A stretch of 10,572 nt of DNA from CAZTAO01 sp964611645 (GTDB lineage Bacteria > Armatimonadota > UBA5829): the NCBI GenBank assembly GCA_964611645.1, contig CAZTAO010000096.1, forward strand, positions 1 through 10,572. The letters are read 5' to 3'. Positions 1 through 6,065 of this stretch are shown here, in pieces. The translations under genes and the position numbers were made by a program. Numbering within the stretch: the stretch's first letter is position 1; every line of letters begins with the position of its first letter. The notes under the pieces are model-generated. The model had not been told where the DNA came from. It saw nothing but the letters and a program-made list of their open reading frames with translations, and did no database searches.

Positions 1-43
1 GGGTAGTTCGGGTAAAGCGGGCAATTCGGCAATGCGAATACAT
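1..43 (-). CDS. Start of a gene running off the left edge (partial, unknown)
   Basis: On the minus strand an ATG at 43-41 is preceded by a perfect AGGAGG (54-49) with a 5-nt spacer, one of the best ribosome binding sites in the window. The 14 codons that follow to the window edge are all sense and begin M-Y-S-H-C-R-I-A-R-F. Nothing about function can be said from so few residues. If real, the gene is transcribed away from the PadR gene, so 44-624 would be a divergent intergenic region. A chance SD-like sequence is the main alternative. Confidence 0.35.
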   Translation of the reverse strand, partial: MYSHCRIARFTRTT

Positions 44-585
44 ACTTCCCTCCTGTAATATCGGTCGTTACGTCTAGACTCTATACTCCATGAACATCCA
101 CACGGCCACACGATGGATCCCCAGCAGTGTTCACCGACTAAATGTAGCCATATATTGCCTCTATGCTAGTGACTATGTTGCTTTATCGTTGATGTAGTGT
201 CATTAGGCAGCGCGAGAATACTACGCCTTCTAATAAGCAATGTCAACAAGTCTTTTCAGCTCTGGTTTCCTATCTCTCAGATGCCGCTGATTTGTTTCTT
301 GTCTAGCTAGAGCTTCAGTGAGGGCCCTAATGTCGCCTCTTCCGACCGTCTCCGGTGTGCCGATTCCAATGCAAATACTCCTTTCCAGAAGTGGCGCTTC
401 AGACTGTGCGGAGGTCGCCTCCCCGGCCCAAATATGGTTTTGTAGGACGCATGAAAGACCGCGGCCGGCGTTGTCATCGGCTCGAAGGACTTTCCGTTCG
501 CGGTTTCTGGCCATAGTGACTTACCGGATAGTGTTCTTGCGGCTCTGAGCCCGCGACATGCGTCCTACCCGGTTTCCACCGCAAA
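44..585. other. Stretch without a convincing gene
   Basis: About 540 bp with short overlapping open frames on both strands (for example minus 514-230 and plus 318-548). None has a good ribosome binding site, recognisable domain or signal peptide. The minus frame at 514-230 (94 codons) ends in a charged, helix-like tail but matches no family I recognise. The region holds the SD of the left-edge gene (49-54), an 8-bp palindrome GTCTAGAC (72-79), a 5-bp GC stem GGAGG/CCTCC (410-422) and a 12-bp inverted repeat (442-453/557-568). No tRNA-like cloverleaf was seen. It may be regulatory spacer or decayed sequence. Confidence 0.5.
442..568. repeat. Perfect 12-bp inverted repeat flanking 103 bp
   Basis: GTAGGACGCATG at 442-453 is the exact reverse complement of CATGCGTCCTAC at 557-568. 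The whole unit is 127 bp, the size of a small non-autonomous element. No clear target-site duplication flanks it: the left flank ends in GGTTTT and the right flank starts CCGGTTTCC. It could be a remnant of a mobile element, a pair of protein-binding sites or chance. Confidence 0.4.
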
Positions 586-624
586 GTGCTCGGCGCAAGC
601 CATGACTGGCGTCGCCGTGAACCG

Positions 625-633
625 TGGTATAAT
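625..633 (+). promoter_or_regulatory. Extended -10 promoter of the PadR gene
   Basis: TGG at 625-627 followed by a perfect TATAAT at 628-633 gives the TGn extended -10 arrangement. No good -35 hexamer lies 16-19 nt upstream, as is common for extended -10 promoters. Initiation would be expected near 640, leaving a leader of about 30 nt before the GTG start at 670. Confidence 0.6.
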
Positions 634-654
634 ACTATTGTGATAGATGCATAC
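627..654. promoter_or_regulatory. 28-bp dyad, probable PadR autoregulatory operator
   Basis: Two nested inverted repeats share one centre (between 640 and 641): outer arms GTAT (627-630) and ATAC (651-654), inner arms CTAT (635-638) and ATAG (643-646), with TGTG between the inner arms. The dyad covers the -10 box and the expected transcription start. PadR-family dimers bind such dyads in their own promoters, so repression of the downstream gene by its product is the natural reading. That is inference. Confidence 0.5.
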
Positions 655-658
655 AATT

Positions 659-663
659 GGAGG
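659..663 (+). promoter_or_regulatory. Ribosome binding site fixing the PadR GTG start
   Basis: GGAGG at 659-663 lies 6 nt upstream of GTG 670-672. The only earlier in-frame ATG (586) lies upstream of the -10 box, so it could not be in a transcript from this promoter. Confidence 0.65.
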
Positions 664-669
664 GAAAGC

Positions 670-1017
670 GTGTCTGTGCTCAATGACATCATCAAGTCCA
701 ACTCCATCCTTCTTATCCTGTCCTGCCTGGTGAGAGAACCCATGCACGGCTACCGGATAGGCAAGGAAATCGGAAAAGTCACGAATGGCTACTTCCCGAT
801 GGGCGAGGGCACCCTCTACCCCCACCTCCGCCACCTCGAGCAGGAGGGCCTGATAGAAGTGCATACGGAAATCCCTTCAGGCGACCGGGTGCGGAAGGTG
901 TGCCGAATCACTGACAAGGGCAGTGCTGAGTTTGCCCGCAGAGTCAGGGAGTGGCGAGACTACCAGGCGAAGGTGGAATGCTTACTCGTTCTTGCGGCAC
1001 CCGGGAATGTAGATTAG
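670..1017 (+). CDS. PadR-family winged-helix transcriptional regulator
   Basis: A 115-residue cytoplasmic DNA-binding protein, the usual size of a short PadR repressor. The winged-helix core is clear: a first helix after N5-D6-I7-I8, the helix-turn segment E23-P24-M25-H26-G27-Y28, the recognition-helix signature G47-T48-L49-Y50-P51 followed by L53-R-x-L56-E-x-E-G-L61-I, and the wing strand around R73-T81 ending T81-D82-K83-G84. PadR proteins bind DNA as dimers and often respond to small ligands or control efflux and envelope genes. The GTG start is set by the GGAGG and by the promoter at 625-633. The gene stands alone on the plus strand, convergent with the thiol-related genes. The overlapping dyad suggests it represses itself; its other targets cannot be read from this window. 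Family assignment is firm, ligand and regulon are unknown. Confidence 0.9.
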   Translation: MSVLNDIIKSNSILLILSCLVREPMHGYRIGKEIGKVTNGYFPMGEGTLYPHLRHLEQEGLIEVHTEIPSGDRVRKVCRITDKGSAEFARRVREWRDYQAKVECLLVLAAPGNVD

Positions 1018-1190
1018 CACGGAATGGATATGCACTCAAGCCGCCGCTGTGACCAAGGGACAGCGTTCGGCTCAATGAGTGCGCCAGAGTGTCGACGCTG
1101 GGTGCTGTAGACACGGCCGATCTGGCTCCTGACCCGTATTCGCCACGTGCCGTTGCTGTAGTCCGCCGTGCCCTCGCTCATCCCACTTCA

Positions 1191-1688
1191 TCACTTGGGA
1201 TTACGGCTAATACTACCTCTGACGTCCGCCAGTTGCGCTGCCCCTAGAGTCGATTCTTCCCGGCGCGGCTGGGTCTGCACGTACACAATCGCGCACATCG
1301 CCAGAAACACCACATCCCTCACGACGAGCCGCCAACCCACCGTCTCATGCGCGTGTGAGAGGGAGAAACAGCCGCATTCTATATCCAGCCCACGGGCGAT
1401 GGCCAGTAGCGCGGCGGTGATGAATGCTGTGTTCATTGCGACCATGATGAGGGCACTACTCTGGACAAATGCAGGAAACAGAATTGCGACGCCAACGAGG
1501 AGTTCAATCCACGGCATCGTGATCGCGGCGATATTCACCAATGGCATTGGCAGAATACGGAATGCCACGACGGCTGATGCGAACTCCTCTGGGCGTTGTA
1601 TCTTGCCGATGGCGGCAACAATGAACACCGCCGCAAGTATGGCCCGGCACAATATCACTATCCAATTCCGCAGCCTGGCTCTGTCCAT
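1191..1688 (-). CDS. MauE/DoxX-like four-helix membrane protein
   Basis: A 165-residue inner-membrane protein with four hydrophobic segments at about 10-28, 52-72, 78-98 and 123-138. R15, G28-K29 and P33-E34-E35-F36 match the usual helix 1 and loop pattern of MauE/DoxX proteins (a G-K-x-x-x-P-x-x-F arrangement). The C105-G106-C107-F108 motif after helix 3 is typical of the MauE branch. In methylamine-oxidising bacteria, MauE works with the thioredoxin-like MauD in forming disulfides in the amine dehydrogenase; other family members have unknown partners. Its ATG directly follows the rhodanese stop (TAGATG), with an AAGGA-type site at 1703-1699 inside the rhodanese gene, so the two are probably co-translated. 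It is the last gene of the group. The tail after helix 4 (about 27 residues) is polar and would be soluble. No methylamine dehydrogenase is present, so a general thiol role is more likely. Confidence 0.8.
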   Translation of the reverse strand: MDRARLRNWIVILCRAILAAVFIVAAIGKIQRPEEFASAVVAFRILPMPLVNIAAITMPWIELLVGVAILFPAFVQSSALIMVAMNTAFITAALLAIARGLDIECGCFSLSHAHETVGWRLVVRDVVFLAMCAIVYVQTQPRREESTLGAAQLADVRGSISRNPK

Positions 1689-2231
1689 CTAGCCCGGTTC
1701 CTTTCCCACGACTGTCGGCAGACCGGCGTTCTTCCATCCAGGCAGGCCCTCAAGGAGGATCATTGTGTGCCTGTGACCCATCGCCATAAGTCGGTCGCCT
1801 ACTCTCACCGCTGACTCGCAATCCGGCTCACTACAGTAGACGACAATCGGCACAGTCTTGGGCAGCCGACCAATTGCAGCAGAATACAGGGTGTCAACAT
1901 CGTCGTAGTAGAGGGATACCGCGCCCCGAATGTGTCCTGCCTCGTAGTCTTCTATTGCACGGGCATCCACAAACAGGGCGGAGCCGTCCTTGAACAGGGT
2001 CTTGGCCTCTTTGAGCGTGGTGAATGGGGCTTCCGGGCGTTGGCTCCTATCTGGCGATCCTGGAGATTGGTCGCTGGTCTGCGCGGCGGTCACAAACCGT
2101 CGGGTTTCCCACTTTGGTTTGCGGATGAGCGGAAGCCCGTCTGGACGCAGGGCGTTTGTGACGAACCCTATAGCACAGGCAACGAGGACTATGGCGGCGG
2201 ACTTGCCAAGAAGCTTAGCGTGCTTTCCCAA
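1689..2231 (-). CDS. Membrane-anchored rhodanese-like sulfurtransferase
   Basis: A 180-residue protein with one N-terminal hydrophobic segment (about 11-28), a polar linker rich in Ser, Pro and Gln (about 48-68), and a single rhodanese domain from about 70 to 178. Domain marks are the F87-V88-D89-A90-R91 strand, E97-A98-G99-H100-I101-x-G-A with the following Y108-Y109-D110, the active-site loop C133-S-E-P-D-C138, and the closing G-L-P-G-W-x-N-A-G-L-P. Cys133 is in the position that carries persulfide in active rhodaneses; Cys138 ends the same loop and could form a disulfide with it. The start is TTG (2231-2229), chosen because GGAGG lies 9 nt upstream and no ATG fits as well. It overlaps the upstream thioredoxin-like gene by 17 nt and abuts the MauE-like gene. 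The domain is expected outside the cytoplasmic membrane. Family is firm; substrate is unknown. Confidence 0.85.
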   Translation of the reverse strand: MGKHAKLLGKSAAIVLVACAIGFVTNALRPDGLPLIRKPKWETRRFVTAAQTSDQSPGSPDRSQRPEAPFTTLKEAKTLFKDGSALFVDARAIEDYEAGHIRGAVSLYYDDVDTLYSAAIGRLPKTVPIVVYCSEPDCESAVRVGDRLMAMGHRHTMILLEGLPGWKNAGLPTVVGKEPG

Positions 2232-3324
2232 CGCGCCCTGCCTCCCCGACGATGTTTCCGAACACGCTCAGGTGAACAGCGATGTCCATACCGGCATTCA
2301 CGCGAATGGACACGTTCTCGAAGACGCGTCGCGGTTGTGGGCCTCCAATAACGAGCTTAGCAGTGTACCCGCCTCCCTTTATTGGCGTTACACCTATAAC
2401 ACGCACGAAGCCGCTTCCAGTCACAGAACGCACCACGAACTTGCCTCGCGCAGCGGGTAGTATCTTCACTGTCTTCTCTATGGATTTTCCCACCGGTATG
2501 CTGCCGAAGTTGATTGTGGGCGGTGTCAGTATGACAACCCTGGCGAGTTCTGCCTTGATCTTCAGCATCGTCACCGGGCGGGCAGGGTCGTTGGTGTCTA
2601 TCATTACAGTCTTGTCGACTCGCGCGCTCACTCCGTCCGGCTTCACGATGACCTCCACGGCTGCCGACTTGCCTGGGGCCAGTAGCTTGCTCGTGGCCTT
2701 CGGGTGGAAACAGGCGCAGGAGGAACGGACGTCCTTGATAACCAGATTCCCCTTGCCTTTGTTGGTGAAGACGAAGCGGACTGTAACCGCTCGACCAACA
2801 CCGACCTTACCCACATTGGCGGTTGTTTTGGCGAATACCATGTGTGGCGTCGGGCCTGAGGTCGCTTGGTGAGTTGTCGGCTTTGTCGATAACGCGGAAA
2901 CTGGTCCTGTGTCCGGCCACCCACAGCCGCCCTTCTTCGCTGCCTTGGAGATTGCTGCCGGCAGCCTGTCCGTGGCTTCTTTCTCGCCGCCGATGACCTC
3001 GCCGTTGATGAAAACCACCGGCATCTCGTTGCCCTTGTCTTTGAACTGCTCTTCCATCTTGGCCAGCAGCCGGTAGTTCTTCACTTCGGTAACGTCGAGA
3101 TACCGAATCTCTGCCTTGCAGCCTGCTTTGTCGGCGTCTGCATCTATCTTCGGCTTTTGCACTGGCGCGCAAGTACTGCACTCCGGAGAAAGGAACACGA
3201 TCATCCGCACGACGGGCTTCTTCGCCGACCAAGCGGCGGAGGCAAGCGCCAAGAGAATGGAGCAGGCAATCAGAATGACTGCTAGTCTGCGCCTGGAGAT
3301 GGTGAGGATACTGCGATTCATCAT
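2215..3324 (-). CDS. Secreted thioredoxin-like/DUF1573 fusion protein
   Basis: A 369-residue exported protein. Residues 1-34 form a signal peptide (R11-R-R, hydrophobic 14-31, A-W-S-A cleavage site). Residues about 37-135 are a thioredoxin/glutaredoxin-like domain: strand V39-R-M-I-V-F-L, redox motif C49-S-T-C52, Y75-L-D-V strand, and M101-P102-V-V-F-I-N-G with the cis-proline, then G-E-K-E. A Thr/Pro/Ser linker (about 139-160) leads to a DUF1573-type immunoglobulin-like domain (about 163-262) with the N188-x-G-x-G-x-L pattern, the S201-S-C203-A-C205 motif and N-D-P. A further beta domain with I-N-F-G-S-I-P-V-G follows (about 265-350). The CxxC suggests thiol-disulfide exchange in the envelope; DUF1573 has no known activity. 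The start ATG overlaps the upstream gene's stop by 4 nt (ATGA). Oxidase, reductase or isomerase activity cannot be told apart from sequence. Confidence 0.82.
   Translation of the reverse strand: MMNRSILTISRRRLAVILIACSILLALASAAWSAKKPVVRMIVFLSPECSTCAPVQKPKIDADADKAGCKAEIRYLDVTEVKNYRLLAKMEEQFKDKGNEMPVVFINGEVIGGEKEATDRLPAAISKAAKKGGCGWPDTGPVSALSTKPTTHQATSGPTPHMVFAKTTANVGKVGVGRAVTVRFVFTNKGKGNLVIKDVRSSCACFHPKATSKLLAPGKSAAVEVIVKPDGVSARVDKTVMIDTNDPARPVTMLKIKAELARVVILTPPTINFGSIPVGKSIEKTVKILPAARGKFVVRSVTGSGFVRVIGVTPIKGGGYTAKLVIGGPQPRRVFENVSIRVNAGMDIAVHLSVFGNIVGEAGRVGKAR
2241..2245 (-). promoter_or_regulatory. Ribosome binding site supporting the rhodanese TTG start
   Basis: On the minus strand GGAGG occupies 2245-2241, 9 nt before TTG 2231-2229. 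It lies within the last codons of the upstream thioredoxin-like/DUF1573 gene, so translation of the two is probably coupled. Confidence 0.55.
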
Positions 3325-4796
3325 TGTTCGTTCACCACGCCGCGCACCCGCAGCCGGATGAGCGGCTGTTTGGGATCTGTTGTTGTCAGCTTGATGTCTC
3401 CTGAGATCGTGCCCACCGGGGCATCGCTGGTGATAGTCACCGTTACCCGGTTCACTCCTGGTTCCTTCTTCGGCTCGATCTGAGCAGTCAGGAACTTGAG
3501 CGGGGAGTTCGCTTTGGTAATATCGAAGTCCTCATCGGTCTCAGGCTTGATTATCACTGTCTGAACGGATGCCTTGCCTTTTGTTGTCGGGGGCATGAAT
3601 ACGTCTAGGATTGGCGGACCGACTGGGCTGCTAGCGGTTGGTGTGGCGGTTGGCCGCGGGAGCGAGACGGGGGTGCCGGAGGAGGCGCTCACGGGAATCT
3701 CTATGACAGGCCGCTTTGCATGATTGGTCTTGAGGATGATCTTGCCATTCAGGCTGTCCTTGAATGTTCCTTCCGATACCGTGACGTCCAGGGTGCGTTG
3801 TGACGGGTTTGTGCTGGAGTCTTGGCGGAGCACACACTTGATGATGTCCGGCTCGGTCTTGACTTCGCTGATCTCCACTTTGCCGCCATCCGGATCGGAG
3901 ACCTGCACCTGTCTCGTGGCATTCTCCCCTGCCCGAAGCGATCCGTAGTTGAGGCTGCTGGGATACAGGCTCCATTGGCCTCGGAGGATACGGCCCACCA
4001 TGTGCAACTGGGCGAGAGGAGCGTTGACTGCATTTGATTCCACATAGAACTTGGAGTCCTGGTCGCCATCCCGGCCCGCAGTGACAAGGCTCAGCTTGAT
4101 GGAGCCTTCTTCGCCGGGGGGAATTCTGAGTCCTGACGAAAGCTTCAGCCCGGATGAAGCAATCGCGCCCGTGCAACCACAGGTGCCTCGGACTCTGCCC
4201 ACCACAAGCTCCGCCGACCCGGTGTTCTTTACCTTGACCAGTTTCTCCACCGGGTCGGTCTGGAACACCCTGCCGAAGTCTATTACGTAGGGTTCAAACC
4301 GTATGGCAGGGCCTTTGGTGGTGATCTTGGGCAAGTCGGCAGGCTTCTTGGACACGAATAGAGCCACCCCGGAGTATGCGTCCGCGAAACTGCTCGTGGT
4401 GTATTTCGTTTTGTCTGTGAGGTCGGTGATCCGGATACCGCCCTGCCCATCGCCCTGAACTACAACGAAGTGGTCGCCCCACATAAGGGCGACGGCAGGG
4501 ACTCTGGCTGAAGACAGATCACTGACGGCTGCGTTGGTTACGAGGGTACTCGCGCCGCACTTGCCAGCCATTGCTTCCAGCGACTCAATAGTAAGTTCTG
4601 TGCCGACTGGTCCCCCAGCCGGCACATTCGTTCCGATTTTCGCAGTCTTTACCCCGGATAGCCGAAGCGCCTCGCTCAGAGCCAGGACTTCGCACTTTCC
4701 GTCGCAGAATCGGCAAGTCGCTGCGGACACACAACTGGCCAACAAAGCCCAACAGAGAGTAAGCAGGAGCAGCCTGCCGATAGTCATACTCTTCAC
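3321..4796 (-). CDS. Secreted C39-peptidase-like/DUF1573 fusion protein
   Basis: An exported protein of about 491 residues. I place the start at GTG 4796, because GAGG (4808-4805) lies 8 nt upstream; ATG 4787, three codons on, is the alternative. A longer frame reaches 4964 but would bury the signal peptide (about residues 4-25, ending A-S-C-V-S-A). Then comes a C-R-F-C-D-G-K-C cluster and a region resembling the papain-like C39 fold: Cys35 before an A-L-x-x-x-L-R-L-S-G helix, G-T-E-L-T with a following helix, P-A-V-A-L-M-W-G, His109 in D-H-F-V-V-V-Q-G, and Asp125 in I-R-I-T-D. That would be a Cys-His-Asp triad. A DUF1573 domain follows (about 164-290; D-F-G-R-V, T205-C206-G-C208-T), then two more beta-sandwich repeats separated by a Pro/Thr linker. 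Its stop overlaps the next gene by 4 nt. Proteolytic activity is inference; a non-catalytic C39-like domain is possible. Confidence 0.75.
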   Translation of the reverse strand: MKSMTIGRLLLLTLCWALLASCVSAATCRFCDGKCEVLALSEALRLSGVKTAKIGTNVPAGGPVGTELTIESLEAMAGKCGASTLVTNAAVSDLSSARVPAVALMWGDHFVVVQGDGQGGIRITDLTDKTKYTTSSFADAYSGVALFVSKKPADLPKITTKGPAIRFEPYVIDFGRVFQTDPVEKLVKVKNTGSAELVVGRVRGTCGCTGAIASSGLKLSSGLRIPPGEEGSIKLSLVTAGRDGDQDSKFYVESNAVNAPLAQLHMVGRILRGQWSLYPSSLNYGSLRAGENATRQVQVSDPDGGKVEISEVKTEPDIIKCVLRQDSSTNPSQRTLDVTVSEGTFKDSLNGKIILKTNHAKRPVIEIPVSASSGTPVSLPRPTATPTASSPVGPPILDVFMPPTTKGKASVQTVIIKPETDEDFDITKANSPLKFLTAQIEPKKEPGVNRVTVTITSDAPVGTISGDIKLTTTDPKQPLIRLRVRGVVNEQ

Positions 4797-4861
4797 TTCA
4801 GTTACCTCGATTTGGAGCAGGCTGCTGGTTCTTTCCCCTTGGCGTTTGCTACGTGGATGGT

Positions 4862-4898
4862 TCTGAGCGTCACCGACTGACTGTCGGTGACTCTCAGA
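4862..4898. other. Long imperfect hairpin upstream of the thiol-related group
   Basis: TCTGAG (4862-4867) pairs with CTCAGA (4893-4898) and GTCACCGAC (4869-4877) pairs with GTCGGTGAC (4883-4891), leaving one C/T mismatch and a 5-nt loop TGACT. That is 15 paired bases in a 37-nt structure. It sits in the roughly 230-nt gap (4797-5027) between the propeller gene and the C39/DUF1573 gene. No T-run follows on either strand, so it is not a standard intrinsic terminator. It could be a leader-RNA element, a factor-binding palindrome or a dispersed intergenic repeat. I see no clear promoter in the rest of this gap. Confidence 0.55.
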
Positions 4899-5027
4899 GT
4901 GCGGAGGAACTCGTGTCCCCCACGATACAGATTGCACCGTGAACTCGTCTCGCCTATCCACCACCTGTGCCAGCGCTGCGAGTCGGGCATTCGGCTGGAG
5001 TCGCAGCGAAGCAACTAAAGCGGTGGT

Positions 5028-6065
5028 TCACTCTGACGACAAGCTTGGAGCATCCCGCACCACGCACCACTGGTCTGGCATAACGGAAATTGGCAGATGC
5101 TGGGTGCGTTCTGACGAAATGTCGACTATGTAAAGATCGCTCATCCCGGACTCGACCCACGGGAGTTCGCATACCAGATAGCCGTTTCGTAACCAATCGA
5201 CCTTCCGCAAACCCCCGGCGAGCAGCAGCCCGCCGACAGCCTTGTTCACGCGGTACTCAAGATACGTCTTATCATGCAGGTTCACGACACCAACCATCCC
5301 GTCCTTGGCGTAAATGCGAGTCCAAGCTATGTGCGAACCATCAGGGGAGAAAACCGGCGTGCATCCTTCGGGAACTATCGTTTCGTCCATGCCGCCTTGA
5401 AAACGCCACTTGGTGTCCGGGGTGTATAGGATGCTTACCTCCGGTTCACCCCTTCTCGCCATAAGCAGAAACCCGGATGGGGAGGCGAAAACGACACGCT
5501 TGCCACTGATACCCGGCGATCCAGACCACTTTGCAGAAAGAGTTGTCGAGGCTGGCACGACCCAACTGTCCGTGCGCTTCCATTTGCCGGTCCAGGGACA
5601 TTGCCACAGTTCGGCCGCACGATTATCGCCGCGGATTTCTGACAGCGTGCCACTAGAGCTATCCAGAGCCGGGTGATGGGTTTCATCGTCACCACCTTCC
5701 AACTGGAGAGTGCGAGGGTTGGCGGCAAGCCGCTTCTTGGCTAGGTCGACTCCAAACAGTCTGATCTGCGGGTCGTCAGAGCGGCGAAACAAGACTGCGT
5801 GCGCTTTGGGCAGATAACCGAGCCAGTAGTCGAGAGAGCCAAATCCTGCCGGATTCGGCCCGATATTCTCGACACGACCACCGCGCCAAACGCGGACATT
5901 TACGCTAGTTGCAAACAGCAATGCGTCTTCGGGAAGGGCAAACCGACCAACACCCCTGACCTGCTCGCTCATTCGGTTCGCAGACCAGGCAATCGCAGCG
6001 CAGCCAACCACAAAGACTAGTAGCAGGATCACACAGTGACGAACTCTTGTGCACATAGCCATCAT
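5028..6065 (-). CDS. Exported PD40/WD40-like beta-propeller protein
   Basis: About 345 residues. The N-terminus is a signal sequence: basic R7-V-R-H, a hydrophobic stretch to about residue 28, with V-V-G-C22 fitting a lipobox and A-W-S-A29 fitting ordinary signal peptidase, so it is either a lipoprotein or secreted. The clearest family mark is P237-V-F-S-P-D-G-S-H-I-A-W-T, a PD40 (TolB-type) propeller strand; A-L-D-S-S-S-G-T-L-S-E-I near 133 and V-V-F-A-S-P-S-G-F-L-L near 191 look like divergent blades. D-L-Y-I-V-D-I near 309 is another. Such propellers bind proteins or glycans, but no specific role is evident. I chose the ATG at 6065 because it overlaps the Rhs stop in an ATGA arrangement; ATG 6077, four codons earlier, is also possible. 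The tight coupling suggests a partner of the Rhs protein. It does not look like a typical small immunity protein. Confidence 0.65.
   Translation of the reverse strand: MMAMCTRVRHCVILLLVFVVGCAAIAWSANRMSEQVRGVGRFALPEDALLFATSVNVRVWRGGRVENIGPNPAGFGSLDYWLGYLPKAHAVLFRRSDDPQIRLFGVDLAKKRLAANPRTLQLEGGDDETHHPALDSSSGTLSEIRGDNRAAELWQCPWTGKWKRTDSWVVPASTTLSAKWSGSPGISGKRVVFASPSGFLLMARRGEPEVSILYTPDTKWRFQGGMDETIVPEGCTPVFSPDGSHIAWTRIYAKDGMVGVVNLHDKTYLEYRVNKAVGGLLLAGGLRKVDWLRNGYLVCELPWVESGMSDLYIVDISSERTQHLPISVMPDQWCVVRDAPSLSSE

Noticed and set aside
230..514. A 94-codon minus-strand frame as a possible small gene.
   Set aside because: No clear ribosome binding site, no recognisable motif, and a competing plus-strand frame overlaps it. 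Kept only as part of the gene-poor stretch.
522..760. Direct repeat TACCGGATAG at 522-531 and 751-760.
   Set aside because: Ten bases only, the second copy lies within the PadR coding region at the conserved G-Y-R-I-G motif, so chance is sufficient.
1089..1114. GTGTC/GACAC stem as a terminator between the convergent PadR and MauE-like genes.
   Set aside because: Only five pairs with a 16-nt loop and no T-run.
4797..4964. N-terminal extension of the C39/DUF1573 protein to an ATG at 4964.
   Set aside because: It would put about 55 polar residues before a clear signal peptide and read through the hairpin; a GTG with a spaced GAGG lies just before the signal peptide.
4802..5014. A 70-codon minus-strand frame between the propeller and C39/DUF1573 genes.
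   Set aside because: It starts with TTG without an SD, contains the hairpin, and its composition is not convincing.
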